Positions 1-12,532 of a stretch of 64,000 bases of DNA are shown here, piece by piece; the first letter of the stretch is position 1; every line of letters starts with the position of its first letter. Location: NCBI GenBank assembly GCA_022478985.1, contig JAKSZP010005634.1:26264-90263 (forward strand), read 5' to 3'. The stretch is from Massospora cicadina (Eukaryota; Entomophthoromycota; Entomophthoromycetes; Entomophthorales; Entomophthoraceae). A program made the translations under genes and the position numbers. The notes under the pieces were generated by a model that did no database searches, was not told the DNA's origin, and worked only from the letters and a program-made list of their open reading frames with translations.

Positions 1-2051
1 TAATTCAATGTGATATAGTTTTGTGTAAATGATAGGGCATGCAAGGGACTTGGAGGATTTTATTAATAAACATTCTTAATAAGATAGAGAAAATTTTCTG
101 TAGGCAGGATACAAAATCCTTAGAAGGTCAACGCTTCTTTGAAGGGTTTGGGTGTCCACTTAGCTCCAAATATTGATTAAGAGTGGTGAAAATGTTGATC
201 CACGTACCCACAATAACTTGTGAGCCAGAGGGTATTGTAATAGGATGGTGGCATACAGAGGGATCCCATATTTGGCATCCATAGCCTCAGGGGATTAGTT
301 AGTTTCTTTCTCTTAAAACTTGATATTTTCCTTTACAAGTGGAGGACGAATATTCAAGGAGGCAGCTTCGTTTTTTGGTTTCTTTACTCTTGACTGGGAG
401 TTCAAATATTAACGGGATCTGATACCCTAAAAGTGAATTGTACTTTCCTTATGGTTGATGATGCAATTGAACTCCCACATCAATTGGACTCCAATAAGCA
501 ACACTTAATTATCATTTTTTAATGTAATAGCGGTGCAGTAATTAGAAGCTTCTCAAATTGGAGAGGTAAATTGGATTATGTCCTAATTGCTTTAGTCATT
601 TAATACCAGACATACCATATTAAGCTTCATAAATTAAGTCTGGAGACTTTTTTATTTTCTGGATAACTCAGGAAGATATAACGTTATTTGATGATCCTGT
701 AATTATTGGTTCCAAGGCTTTAACCTTATGTACAATTACCGCTACTCAAACCACCAAAGAACCAAATTGAGAATTAACAGCTAGTATACTTTCATTATGA
801 TTTGTAGCAAAACAAGCGGAGAATTTTTCTGCAGCCAAACTTGGGGCTGTAAATGCATTTAAAGGTTTTATCTGTAAATGATTGGATTTCCATAAAGGAG
901 CTGACCTCCTAAATTTGTTTGGGTAATTTACCCGATATAAAAATAAAAACTGAGTATATTTATTTCCTTAGTTAGAAAGAGGTAAATCGACTTCTGCAGG
1001 CTCAGCTAACACAAAACATCATAAGGTGCTGAGAATAGAACTAGATCTAGAAAAAGGGGTTTTTTAGCACTAGGTGGTCCCAACCTAAAGGGGGATACAC
1101 CAATCTCTAGAATAAGGGTCTTGAGGCACTTGATTGTTATCTGCATAGGAAGCCTCCTGCTTATACTGACTGATTTTTTGAATCTTATTTTGAAGGGTGT
1201 GACCAAAGTTTATGTAAGGTTATTTCTTGCAATAAGTGCAGATTATTTTGGGTTTAGGCGAATTCTGATAGTTGCTATTAATATTTCTTTGCAGAAATAG
1301 CGGGGAGGGTCACCTCCACTGAAGTGGGAAATAGAAGATTGCAGGTCACTGTCATTTCTTCTACGCAAATATTGATCACCCAGTCACTGAGACAGGCGGC
1401 ATCACAAAATTTATTGAGTTATCTGAAGCTGAATCGTTATCATTCATTGTATTAATATTTTTACTGTGAACATAGGGTAAACCTGGTAGATAGCACCAGT
1501 TTTTAGGCTGGAGTGAATGTTATATCACTCATCATTTGTTTTTGAGTCCAATAGACCAGAAGTTCCGGGATGTTGTATTATAAGTTTTACTTTTCTTGGC
1601 CAAAAATACTTCACTCAGGGTAAAATGCTTTTAGTGGCAAATCCTAATAATTTCATTCCTAAAATGATTTAGAGATAAGCCAAATTGTCTATGGTGAGAA
1701 GAGAGTACAGTTTATTTGCTTAGAAACATGATTAGGATATCAGGGAGATTTTTTGTTAAACCTCCAAGCGTTTCCAAGCCAAGGTTAATACTGCATTACC
1801 ATTCAGGGATTCTGCTGGCATGCTGGTCACATCTGTCATGCATGAAGAAGTGTCGCATAGATTGGGTTTGAACCCCATACTAGGGGAACAGTTGAATAAT
1901 AAAATAGCCCATTTCAGGGGTTTACCCTGATATTATAAGCCTTGCTTTTAGTATGGGTTTAATCTAACAATAGTTATATTTTACAATAGATTGCGTTTGA
2001 TTCTCTTCATCCAATACACACAAATCTTTAATTTTAGTAGGAATTTATAGA
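1..2051. other. Unassigned AT-rich stretch
   Basis: No reading frame here gives a protein I recognise. The stretch lies directly upstream of the reverse transcriptase end that starts near 2052, so by position it should be the front part of that retroelement, but I could not align it to the gag-like, protease or RT parts of the related element at 61.2-64.0 kb. A weak tRNA-like patch at 1810-1908 is listed separately. Confidence 0.5.
1810..1908 (+). repeat. Possible tRNA-derived SINE relic
   Basis: TGGCATGCTGG at 1816-1826 resembles a pol III A box, and GGTTTGAACCC at 1865-1875 is close to the B-box consensus, about 40 bases downstream. Imperfect flanks CCATTCAGGG (ending 1809) and CCATTTCAGGGG (after 1908) could be a degraded target-site duplication. 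It has no second copy in the window, and no cloverleaf could be drawn convincingly, so this could be chance. Confidence 0.25.
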
Positions 2052-2290
2052 ATGATCATGGGTATAACAGGTTCTTTTATGCAATATCATGTTACAGACA
2101 TTTTAATCCGCTCTCCCAATGCTGAACAACATGATAAAGATTTGGTGGCTGTGGTAGTAGCCCTGCATAAAGCTAAAACAGACACAAAGCTTTTCAAGTG
2201 TGAGTTTTACAAGGACAAGGTGCAGTTATTTGAGGAATCTAGTACTGAAGGATGTTCATGCCATTGTAACATTAAAGCTGAGTGACATTT
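2052..2290 (+). pseudogene. Ty3/gypsy reverse transcriptase, C-terminal end (element A)
   Basis: The frame reads DILIRSPNAEQHDKDLV and then KCEFYKDKVQ, the segment of a Ty3/gypsy RT running from the catalytic Y-x-D-D motif to the thumb-side KCeF motif. The same segment occurs at 63901-63990 as DILIHSFSAEQNGKDLV, so the two belong to one family. The catalytic motif is damaged: where element G has YVDD, this copy has HVTD, losing the first catalytic Asp. The frame stops at 2285. The RNase H of the same element follows after about 200 bases. It is a dead polyprotein fragment. Confidence 0.75.
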
Positions 2291-2484
2291 TTCTTGGCCC
2301 ACTTCTTTGATGCATAAAAACTGAGTAGCTCTATAGAATCTATCACCTTTTTATTCAAATTTAACATCAATCTTCTCGAGATTAGACACCCTTACACTCC
2401 CTCACTGGAAAGAATGCCACATCTGTTTGGACACCATGGTGCCAAAGAATTCTGAAGCAATAAAATATGTCTTCACCTCTACTC

Positions 2485-2830
2485 CAGCATTACATCATGG
2501 TTTATGAGGACAAGCCTTTTATTGTGGCATGTAACGCCTCAGGCACCGCTGTTGCTGTTGTTCTGTTACAAGATCACGAGGGGAAAGATATCCTGTGGCT
2601 TAATTCTCAATAAAGTTTAGGCGTGATTGAGCGTTCTTAAGCCATATATGATAAAGAGTAAGCTTCTTTTATTTGGACTTTGATGCACTGGCAGTATCTT
2701 CTACAAGGCGCTAAGCACACAGTAGTGGTGCGCACTAACCACAAATCGCTCATTTACCATTGGAAGCCACAAATGCTGGCCCAATGATAAACTAGAACTA
2801 ATAAGGACCTCTTGAGTTTTTAATTCTAAT
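2485..2830 (+). pseudogene. Ty3/gypsy RNase H domain (element A)
   Basis: The translation shows FIVACNASGTAVAVVLLQD, the opening strand of a retroelement RNase H (family form: F-x-V-x-T/C-D-A-S), and about 60 codons later VVVRTNHKSLIYH, matching the T-D-H-x-S-L motif. In both places the catalytic Asp is Asn, which fits single G-to-A changes. Several in-frame stops occur between them. The RNase H would degrade the RNA strand during reverse transcription; this copy cannot. It sits between RT (2052) and integrase (3050), the normal Ty3/gypsy order. Confidence 0.75.
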
Positions 2831-3049
2831 TATGAGTCTGTTAAAGGATCCAAGCCTATCTTTCCAGGAAAATTTAGTTGCAATACTTCTATAGGGCCTG
2901 ATTCTCCTGATAACTCTGAACTAGTCACAGTAATCCCATGAGAAAAATTATGAATCCTCCTCCCCAGCCATTGCTGTGGTAGCTCCATGCCCTCCATGCT
3001 TCAAACCATAACAAAAATTTAAAAACCCAGGTTGCCATCCCAAAAGCTC

Positions 3050-4270
3050 CGCATTCAATTTTGAGTATGTTAGTGAGGAAGGGTCAAGAGCTCCTGATCA
3101 AGGACCAGTATACTAAAAAGGGTTCGCTATTGGATGATGTGTTGGCTCTGCAAGAAGTGGATACTGAAGGTCTTGACCTTATGTTTATTAATGTTGACGT
3201 AAGGCTTCATCTGTTTGGTATTCCCAAAAATGTAGGTAATTTTTTACATGGAAAAGTATGAATTCCTTCTGCTCTGCGTTCCTGTGTTATAAGGGAACAT
3301 AATGATCCACCTACTATGGGGAAACCTGGCATGAAAGTCATATCAGCTTAATAAAGCATGGGTATTATTTAAATGACCTTAAAAAGTATGTACCCGCATG
3401 GATAGAAGGCTGATTAACGTGCACCCACTCCAAATCTAAATGAAAAAGGCGAAATAATTTATTATCCCCCTCCAACAAGCAAAAGGGCCATGGACCTCAA
3501 TTTCAGTGGATTATTTGTGGGTTTACCAGTCTCTCAGGTATGATGTGGTCATGGTGATGGTGGATCGCTTCACAAAATATGACATCTTCTTTCCCTTCCT
3601 AACAACTATCTCAGAGTAAGAGATGGCGCGTCAGTTTGTGTCCCATGTTTTTTTACTTGCTTTTTTTACCTCAAGTGGTAATCAACAATACTATAATTTA
3701 GTTCACATTGAGACTTTGAAGGTTTTGTGTGACCTGCTGAAAATCAAACCCTGCAGATCACTATACCAACCTCATTCAGATGGCTAGAATGAATGTAGCA
3801 ACCAGCCCTTGTAGCAGTACCTTCAATGCTATGCTACTGCCTCCCTGGACTCGTGGTCAGAAAATTTCCCTTTAACTATTAAATTCAATAACTCTGTACA
3901 TGCATCTACATATATATCTCTGATGTATGCTAACTTTGGTTATAATTCCGCCTTTACTCTTGGCTCCAAAGTTAGCAGTAATATCCTAGATGCAGAAACT
4001 TTATTAAACATATTCAGAAGGTGCACCACCAGGTCCAAAACAATTGACTAAATCAACCAAAAAATATCAAATGATTTGCTTGCAAAAAACTCCTTGGGGA
4101 TCCAGACTTACGGATAATTGATTTGGTCATGGTTGACACCAAGAATTTGCACCTCAAATTGCTAAACTGTAAGCTGGCCTACAAGCGAGCAGGCCATTTC
4201 CTATTTCAAGGTGCTAAAAAATAGTTTTTTTTATGAGGAACTGTTCCCTACTAGAATATTCACAGCTCCA
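3050..4270 (+). pseudogene. Ty3/gypsy integrase (element A)
   Basis: IREHNDPPTMGKPGMK (about 3285-3340) matches the first half of the integrase HHCC zinc-binding module, with the first His replaced by Asn. VVMVMVDRFTKYD (about 3543-3585) is the hallmark block after the first catalytic Asp. YANFGYNSAF and SKVSSNI follow, and KNLHLKLLNCKLAYKRAGHF (4141-4210) resembles the C-terminal GPY/F module. Stops and frameshifts are scattered throughout, so it is a relic. The enzyme would join element cDNA to host DNA. No flanking LTR was found, and 3' of it starts a gag-like fragment of what seems to be a different insertion. Confidence 0.7.
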
Positions 4271-4333
4271 TTTATTTCTTAATCTTTATCTTCATATAAA
4301 TGACATAAACCAGCGGAAATATAGAACATTATA

Positions 4334-5560
4334 GTGGAGGGTGTGCCAAAAATTTTTAATGGAGCATATCTTGAACTTTTGGAGAGTCAAACACAGTTTA
4401 AAGAACTTAATATTGTCAAAAGGGTTTTTACTTATGAAGATAGTTGTATTCTTTCCAGAGATTTTAAATACTGTCAAGAGTTGATTGATGAGTTTCACAA
4501 GGCCAACCTGACGGCACCATCACTTCCTCTTCCCCAGAAGGCTACTATTGCAGTCATTAAGCTCCTCACCCCACATAATATCTGTGCATCAGTTAAGACC
4601 CCTGAAAGGATAAGTGGATCATGTCCTTCTAGGATGAGATAACGTAAGGGACTTGGCTCTAGCTATCAATATGGATAAGGCCATGTTTTCCTTTAGGATC
4701 AGAAAAGGTTTAAAACTAAGGCACAGTCCCTTACCCAGATCTCTGACTTAGGACATACCCTGGACGAGAGATGGGTAGCTGCCGCCTCTCTGCCTCCCAT
4801 GTTTCTCACCACCTACTCCTAATCCAACCTTAGTTGTTAAATCTTCAGACTTTTATCTGAGAAAGATCAGAAAACTGTGTAAATTTTGAGAAATCTCAAA
4901 GACCTTCACAAGAAGGGCCATGCCTCTTCCTTAAAAGGGGGATAAATTAGGAGCCAACCTAGAAGGAAAATATCATTTTAATAATCCAAATTCAAGCAAG
5001 AATTTCAAATAGGAAAGGGTAAAAAGGATGTTATTTTCGTCACCTCTATCTGAAATATTTAAATTTGAATACATAAAAATTAGAAATGTAATCTGAGCAA
5101 AGCATAAAAATTCAGATGATACTATTGAAAGTAAAATGTTTTTTATACCATTAATTTAGTAGTTAGAATTGCAACCATTACTTACTATTGTAATTCTTAT
5201 TAGTAACCTTCACCATCACAGTCTGAATCCTAGCATCCTAATTAAGTTTGGATGGTTGTATTGGTTTTTCTCACTAAAACCATTTTCTAAAAAAATCTTA
5301 TTTTTCATTTACTCTTTTTAAAATTAATATAATTTCTACGGATTGTGATGTTAACAATGTTAGTAGTTACTTAAGAGTCTCACTTGTTGAAGTTAAGGAA
5401 GCTTCAACCTTAGATTGAAAAATAAACTTTCTTACACCCCTTAGATACTTTATAATGATTAGCTAGGTAGTTTGTGCCTGCCGTTGTAGCTTCTAAAGCA
5501 CCCACATTAAAAGCTGGTTTTCTTGGCACAGACTTATCCTAAAGGATATAAGGAATGTGC
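4334..5560 (+). pseudogene. Gag-like fragment related to the region at 61.2-62.2 kb
   Basis: A 102-codon open frame (4334-4642) is followed by broken frames that align in the same orientation with 61180-62180. Shared blocks include a stretch reading QISDLGHTLDERWV (near 4735-4780 and 61300-61345), GGCTCTAGCTATCA-like DNA just upstream, and a block with TAGTTTGTGCCT near 5468 and 62092. At 61 kb this region lies upstream of an aspartic protease and RT, which is where gag belongs, so I infer a Gag-like protein. Here it lies downstream of element A's integrase, so it is probably a separate truncated insertion. No zinc knuckle was seen. Confidence 0.5.
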
Positions 5561-5814
5561 TCTAGTGAAATGTTATAAGCTGTAAGATCTCTTCTAAGAA
5601 CAATATTTTTAAACAAGGTTATAAAATATATAGCAACTATATCTTGCCTAAGTTATGTCATATTTTTTTATGATGTGTGCAAAACTGGTGATGATACTTT
5701 AATGACTTGATGAATTAAATGAGGAAAAACTTTTTTACTCAGAGTAACTTTTGAGCAACTTTAAATAAAAAAAGTTAAGAGTCTAACTAGCCTACGGATA
5801 CCCCCTATTCACTC

Positions 5815-7605
5815 CCCAATAACCTTGTATTTTCTACCCAGCTGCTCCTGTGTGGGGCAGCGGTAAAATCCCATGCATCTTTTCCATCCGGCGGAAAACG
5901 CGCTCAGACTGGTTCATCTAGTCCCACTAAATTATCAGGTCACTTCATTCCGCCCAAGGATCTCGCCATCCACCTGGCATGTGCTCAGCATTGCCTCACA
6001 GCCCCTTGTTCTCCCCTGATACCACTGAATTTCAACCTTCAGGTAAAATATGTAAATTGTACCCATATGAAGGAAAGCTATTATTGACTTGGCTCAGTCG
6101 TTGATGCTGCCAGCTGGGTTTAAAGATTTCCGCCCCTATAAGGGGTATTTGATCTAGGCCACTTGTGAAGCTGATGCTGCCACTTTAGCCACCGGTCCCT
6201 TGATTTTCCATGACACCCCTATCCTCAAAATGCGCACCCAGCTCCCCACCAACACCACTGTGGTGGTTTAGTTTGTAGGGTTGCTCACTCACCTTCCCCC
6301 CATGGCGCTCCATCAAGAGTTGATGGAAGGTTTGACTGCATACTGCTCCAATCCAATCCTTCAGTTTGTGGTCCTCAATGGGGCCACTCGCCTCAATTGG
6401 TTTCAGGCATTTTCCATAATTATTTCAAATATCAATAAAATTGTTTTGTTGATTCCCCCAGCACTGTCCTTCCCTCTGCCCATAACCACCCATTATGGCC
6501 TGCGTCAAGGGCAGGTGTACCATCTTCCATCCTGCTTTGAGTTGGATTACTCAAAGCGTAAATTTCCATCTCTTGATGATTCCACCAGACCTGTGTTGTC
6601 TCCATCTGACCCCCAATTGGCCACACACCCTTTGCCTTTACAGTATATGGTGCAATCCTTCCCACCCTCCACAAATCCCGCTGCCACTATGGTGCCTGCA
6701 GCTGCCAATCAGCCCCCTCCTCATTCCAGTGCCAACTCTCCTCAACCAATCAGGAATAAGCTTGTACAACTGTTCATTCCAACGTTATTCTTTAATCTCC
6801 ATCCACAGCCCACCAATTCATTAACCTAAATTTCAATTATGACTTGAGACCATGGGCTTCATTGGAAGAAAACAATGAAATGGGAAATGTAATTAAAGAC
6901 TTGAAAACTCAAATCAAAGAACCTATCCAGGTACAGCACCCCAATCAGATTCCTCAGCGTTTTTATGCCCCTGACCAAACGCCCTTATTTTCCACATTTG
7001 AACAACAGCTCACTATTGCTGCAGCTGATTACCAAGATAATAGCGCTATCCGTGAGATGGCCAATATATCTGTAGTGATACTTGCCAAGTGTCTCCCTCA
7101 TCCCATTATTGCTCTAACTATAGCCCCACAAGGCAAACGTGACATCCCAAACCTCCACAAACAAGCAAATGCCGCCATCCAGAAAGTTGTTATCTCTTCG
7201 CAGGCCAAGCCAAAAGTCACCCAAGCCGCTGTCACTTTATTATCCCAGCTTCCTTCCATCCACCTTCATGTGAAAAGCAGCTTTTTCCCAGTACCTAGGT
7301 GCAGCTTATGCTGCAAGTAATTTTAACGTCAAGCTGACTATCAGCCAACTTGTTCCCCATGTCGCTGATCACCCCACACCATTGCTTTCGCCTTGGCCAG
7401 CACTTTTGCCTATATAGAGGACCCCAATACTAAGGATGAGCCCCCCAATATACTTCCCCTTCTGTCATGGTGGGTTGAGCGACTCATCACTATCCTACCT
7501 GGTTGGCTGTGTTCTCATTTGGTTATGTTTTTCCCACTCATCTTGGGCGGTCAAATCATTCTGTTTGGGTTGGTTTGTTTGTTTGCTCATTTTTTAGCTC
7601 TTTGA
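5815..7605 (+). pseudogene. Unnamed protein-coding repeat (UPR), copy 1, LINE-ORF1-like
   Basis: I do not recognise this protein with certainty. Three frames, the longest 6281-6829 (182 codons) and 6844-7320 (158 codons), align with 35590-38060. Shared blocks include a VWGS start with a Ser-rich run, KGYF, TQLP, LPPMALHQELMEGLTAY, FVVLNGA and CFELDYSK. The L-P-x-x-L-P...E-L-x-x-G-L-x-x-Y-G pattern also occurs in ORF1 of the LINE at 18 kb (LPTNLP...EEELHKGLVAYG). That suggests an RNA-binding, Gag/ORF1-type protein with a DUF4283-like fold; this is inference. Zinc knuckle, endonuclease and RT are absent. A Pro/Ser-rich linker follows CFELDYSK. A hydrophobic end (about 7490-7600) follows the last alignable block. 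Frameshifts make it a pseudogene. Confidence 0.5.
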
Positions 7606-7890
7606 GCTTCAGTAATGTCCATCCCCTGGTCAGCATACCTTGAATAAAACTAATGGGATAAAATGGGAAAGCGAAATTAATGGGAAAAGAGGATCCACTG
7701 GTTAATCTTTACGCACAACGTTCTGATAGGCAGAAACTTCATGGACCAACTTTCTATTTTGCCATCTTGTTTCTGGGCATTGGTTTGAAATGCAACAATC
7801 ATAACTGCATCCCCTGCTTAATTTAATCTACTAGGATCAAATTTGGAATATAATGGTACTAAATTTTATCATATTATAGTAAAAATTAAT

Positions 7891-7980
7891 CGGTTCTTCA
7901 TGTTATTTTTTTAGTACTAGATGGTCCGGTTCTTCATGTTATTTTTTTTAGTACTAGATGGTCGGTTCTTCATGTTATTG
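7891..7980 (+). repeat. 36-bp minisatellite, 2.5 copies
   Basis: Two full units (7891-7926 and 7927-7962) and a half unit (7963-7980) begin with CGGTTCTTCATGTTATT and end with TAGTACTAGATGGT. The first two differ only by one T in a T-run and a C at the junction. The segment TTTTTTTAGTACTAGATGGT recurs in reverse complement at 30858-30877, inside the right LTR of element C. Confidence 0.9.
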
Positions 7981-9644
7981 ATTATATTGAAAGCAAAAGT
8001 AAGATCTTAACTAAAATGTATAATATAATCCATCAACTTCTAAAAACATTTACACTTTTTACACAGTTTATAATTTTATTTAATGGTTTGAAATAATGAA
8101 AAAAGATTAAGTTCATATTTTAATATTCTTACTTTTCTATAAAAAGCATACTTTTAAAAAGCATATACAAACATTTTGTTTACAAACTTTCAACTATATA
8201 AAATATAAAATGCTGATGACCTTAAAGTAATATTACTGTCTAAGAAAGTCATTTAAAAGATACAAGTTGCAAAACTATTGATTGATGAATTTATTTAGTT
8301 ACAAATACTATTTAGACAACAAAAAATTATAAATAATAACAAACTTTTGTTTTTACATAGATATATATAAGTATACACAATGACAAAATTTCTGACTTCA
8401 TAAGAGAAAATTTCTGACTTCAGAAAAAAATCTGATATATCAAAAAGTATAAGATTTCTAAGTTAATACTTGTGCAATTATATTTATAGGACAAAAATTA
8501 TGAGCTTAGCTTTATATATAGCTTACCAAGAGTTATGATATGGTATAACATTCAACTTAAAAATGACTGATTAGAAGCTTGAGTAAAAACATTAAGTTTA
8601 AAAGTTAAGTGCCAGTAGTTATATATAATTTACAGGAAGCTCACTATAAATAAAGAGACCTAGTTAGATGACAAGTTTATGGTTCCTTATTATTTATAAA
8701 ATATACTTAGGTGGGTTAAAGGTAATTTTGAGAAAGGATCAACCAAAGGTATAATTTTTCCTTATATAAAGACCCCTCTAGAAAACCCCAATTTACTAGT
8801 AATAATGTTTGTAGTAATAATTAGCTGTCCTTATTAAAGGTCTTGTCTCTCCTAGAATGGCCAGCAATCAAATTAATTTATCATATTCTACAACCCTTTT
8901 TTAAGACTTATTTTGATCTAAACTTCTGACAACAGATGCCTTTATATACCCCCTGACCACTGCAATAATTTTCAAGATAGTCACCATGATTTCAGAGGAT
9001 GCGCCAGTATAGATACTGGTCAAAAAGAGTATCTTCCTAAGATTGCAAATATTCTCAGAACCTCTTTTACCCCTGAGTTCTCCTGACAATTTATGGGTTT
9101 TTAAAAACCCATTCAAAGAGCGTTTCCCCACTTGTACATCTCCAAGAGATGATATTATTACCTTATTTTGAAGCATACTCATTATGTAAGCTCATTCAAT
9201 CGAGAATAAGAATATACTAGTGTAGCCACAAGATCCACAATAGCCACATTATCCACAGAGCCACAGTTAGGTTTAAGAAGCTAACAATTATAAAAAGAAT
9301 ACAAAAGCTCCATAGTATAATATGCTGAAGAGAACTATAAGATCACAGAGAATCAGAAAAGTGAAACCTGCCAACCATAACTAAGATAGAAACAAAATCG
9401 CCTCATTCGAGAAAGACATTTTATGCCCAAGCCTTTCTTGTAACTATAAATAACTAAATAAATTATATGCTTTCAAATTTCTTCAAGTTTAATATTTCTT
9501 GCATTAATCTACCTTTATTGATGCATTTATTTGACGCTCATAGCGCCTAGTATAGAAGAGGTACTGTCAAAGGTTTGGACTTAGCATGATTTACCAGCTG
9601 AGGTTGAGATGAGCTCCAGAGTGCTTAGGAACAAGAAATCTTTA
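7981..9644. other. AT-rich stretch without recognisable features
   Basis: Both strands were read. There are many A/T runs and short open frames. The one at 8901-9182 on the minus strand has no recognised motif and a composition like its surroundings. I see no LTR, tRNA or domain. Ordinary intergenic DNA or very old repeat is the likely content. Confidence 0.5.
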
Positions 9645-9649
9645 AGAAT

Positions 9650-10736
9650 TGTCACATTCTGGTGGTTGACTAGAAAAAAACCTTTGACAACCATCAGATT
9701 GGGTCAATTATCCTTTCAACGCTTGAACTAAAGCCTATATTTTTACCTCAAAGCCTATTGCAATCATACAATTTGGGCCAAATATCTCAACAACAAACTG
9801 ATCAAGTATCTTATCAGGCACTCGGCCCAAATACACTTGCATATTATGGCCAATTTTCAATGCATCAAATATCAGCAATTGGTCCCAATTATTATAACAC
9901 AATCAACTCAGTCATATATAAAAAATTTGGGGACAACTTGAAGTTAACGTCTGAAAATCACGTGGACTTCAGATGAATAAAACATAATCAGTTTCCTGCC
10001 TTAGGGCGAAATTTGTATGTTGATCCATGTAATTGTCATGATGGCACTTGCATGGACTGCCTGAAAGGGGTTACCTAGTGCTATCAAGGAAGAGGTTTGC
10101 CAATGTCCCAATTAGGGGTGCATCATTTACTTCAATTGAGGCCAAAATTTCACAGAAGGTGTATTTCATCAGCAGTATGACGAAACTGAAATCCAGAAGA
10201 TCTTAGGACAAAATTGCATGCTTTTATTGCAATTTTTGTACCTGAAATCCTCCCGATTTTAAGAGTATTTTGCCATCAATGAACCTAAGAAAAGGTTTCA
10301 GTTGTAGGACGAACTGAGTGGTAAAATAGCTTTTGAAATTTTGGGCTGTAATGTGGCCAGGAGATGCCCTAGAGGTATAAATACCAGCGCCTGGCCTAAT
10401 GAAAATCATCTAAATAGCTTCTAATAAAAGTTATATTTATTTTATCCTTTTCCTGGTTTTTACCAAATCCTAACCTTAGAGAAGTGTTGACAAAACTGGA
10501 AGGACCCAATTTCAGTTTGTATTGAAGTTTGCCCTGGAAGAAGCTCTCAATTACAAAGGTAAAATTGTCCCAAAATTTGCTGAAAGAGCCAAGCCAAATT
10601 TAATAGGCCTAGTGAGTTTTTGAACGGTCCAAAAACCATAAATTACAAGAACTGTTGAGGATCAACCATCAGAACTTCAGTCTGAATAGATGCGCAGGAT
10701 AACAATTTTTAAGCGAGTGATCCTCAGATTTTGACA
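9650..10736 (+). repeat. 5' LTR of element B
   Basis: It starts TGTCACATTCTGG and ends CAGATTTTGACA. A TATA box (TATAAATA, 10376-10383) and an AATAAA signal (10423-10428) give a normal U3-R-U5 layout. Its partner at 16423 differs by scattered substitutions, transversions included, and indels, except for a 123-bp block (10105-10227) that is identical. Confidence 0.93.
10376..10383 (+). promoter_or_regulatory. LTR TATA box of element B
   Basis: TATAAATA is present at the same place in both LTRs (also 17152-17159), about 45 bases before a shared AATAAA. It would place the RNA start in the short interval before the poly(A) signal, defining a short R region. Confidence 0.7.
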
Positions 10737-10738
10737 AC

Positions 10739-10750
10739 TGGTGCTCACTC
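10739..10750 (+). other. Primer binding site of element B
   Basis: TGGTGCTCACTC begins two bases after the LTR end. TGG pairs with the CCA end of a tRNA, so the primer would be a tRNA whose 3' end is GAGTGAGCACCA; I cannot name it. The equivalent site of element C (30492-30503, minus strand) matches at 10 of 12 positions. Confidence 0.8.
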
Positions 10751-10772
10751 AAAACCGGTGACACTCTCTGAA

Positions 10773-12242
10773 ATGGATTCCAGTAACCAATTTCTGGCAG
10801 ATTTGGCCAGACGTAACAGTAACGTTGAGATGGAAACTAGAGTTGAGGCCATCTCAGAATATTTCCAGTCAACAAGGCCCCGCAACTGGTACCTCCTACA
10901 CCCAAAATCTTGTTAAAGTGGGGGGTAGCTCATGCAGAAAAACCAGTCATCCTAAATAGGGATGAGGATGATGCCTTGAACAACAAGAAATTTTAAAAAA
11001 GTTAGACGGTTGTGTTGATATTGCAGGCCAGAAACACTGAAATTACTCAAAAAATTTGGGAACTCAGAAAGCAATTATCAACTGCAAATTCCCAAGTAGA
11101 TAGTATGGGAAAAGACATTAAAAACATAGCGTTTAATCAAGCTTTATTTGAAATAAACCTGACAAGCTCAAAAACAAAGCAGATGATGCTCACCCAGCTT
11201 TGGCAAAAGAAAAAGCTCTGTCCATTTAGCCAAAAAGCAGTTTGGAAAAACTAAGGGCTGAATTCAGGCATAAAATCCAGTAGTTCAGAGCAATATTATG
11301 AAACTGAATCATTGGAAATTGACATCAATGCAGAAATTGATATTTTGAACCTATGTTCTATGCCTAGAGTACTGGCAGCAATCCTGACTCCAGATACCTC
11401 CCAACGGGAAAGAGGGCCAATTATGAGCAATGATACACCAAGACGTTCAAGAAGAAGTACAACCCCTGTGGCCAAAACAGGGCATGATGACTTTATTCCA
11501 TTGAATTTACCAAAGTTTGATAAGGATGGAAGCGTTCACTCTTTCCTTAAGTTATTTGAGAAAGCAATGAGAGGAGCATCAGACCATGCAAAAGGATTGG
11601 CACTAATTAACTCAATTGATGCCCATAGCTGTGACCTCATTATGCCCTATTTGGGCGACGATTGATCCTACATGGATGCCAAAATTGCAATAACAAAACA
11701 GTTCGAAGGACCTGAGAAACTAGAAACAAAAAAGAGAGCTTCTTAATATTGAATTTAAGCATAATGGAACTATTAAGGACTTTGCGGATATATTATTCCA
11801 TGAGGCACAAGTTCTGCATGGGTCAATTCAATAGATAAGTTTGTTGCCAAAATTGCAATGGAGCACGCGATTATGCCCTTCTGTGAACTGCACAATGTTA
11901 TGCTGCCTGCCTTAAATGGAAGCTTGGAGATCTAAGAGCTTACCAACTACTTGAGAAGCTGTTCCCATAAGTTTAACAGACTTAATTAGGCCAAAGATCA
12001 GCAAAAGCCCTAATTTCTGGGCCCAAAAAAACAACATGATGTCTGACCAGGGGAAAAATTTCCAAAATACAAACCAAAAGTTTGAGCAAAAACCGCAAAC
12101 GGGGCTGATTACATGCTACAAATGTGGTCAAATAGGGCACTTTGGTAGCCAATGCTACAGATGGTCTAACAAAAAGCTTGGGGTCAACTTTTCTCTAGAA
12201 ATTAACAGTGACTGTGAGGTGGGAAAAGAGCAGGTGGAGTAG
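10773..12242 (+). pseudogene. Gag polyprotein of element B (broken)
   Basis: The first ATG after the PBS is at 10773. The frame runs to 10916 and is then interrupted. A coiled-coil-like segment rich in K, Q and E follows (11012-11254). The capsid-like core FDKDGSVHSFLKLFEKA with LINSIDAH and DLIMPYLGDD lies at 11510-11665, typical of retrotransposon Gag (family form: F-x-G...W/F-L..FE). The last open piece (12036-12242) has a zinc knuckle CYKCGQIGHFGSQC (C-x2-C-x4-H-x4-C, about 12113-12160) that is fully conserved. Gag would build the virus-like particle and bind element RNA. At least four breaks destroy the frame. Confidence 0.8.
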
Positions 12243-12532
12243 AAATGGGATGCTCTAACTCTAAAGAATTTCAAACCATTCCACCTGACCCTGATAAGCT
12301 CTTTAGGGACAAAGACGTTGCTAAAGTAACCTCAACCATATTGGGGCTAATAATGTCATGATGGTCACTACTCGGGCCACTGCAAAAGCAGCTAAACCCT
12401 TGATTTAACCAAAGAAGCCTGAGCAGAGGTATCAAAACCTTATGTGAAGCAAATTATAGATCAGGGTTTAATCTACAACCCAGATGTTCAACCGATTTAT
12501 CTAAGCTTAACAATGTTCAAGTAGCTATTCCC

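Noticed and set aside
6432..6674. Minus-strand and alternative plus-strand frames within UPR copy 1
   Set aside because: The frame at 6281-6829 aligns with UPR copy 2; the overlapping frames do not.
7891..7980. CRISPR array
   Set aside because: The units are contiguous tandem copies without spacers; a minisatellite.
10224..10409. Minus-strand 61-codon ORF in the 5' LTR of element B
   Set aside because: It lies within U3-R of the LTR, is not open in the other LTR and has no motif.
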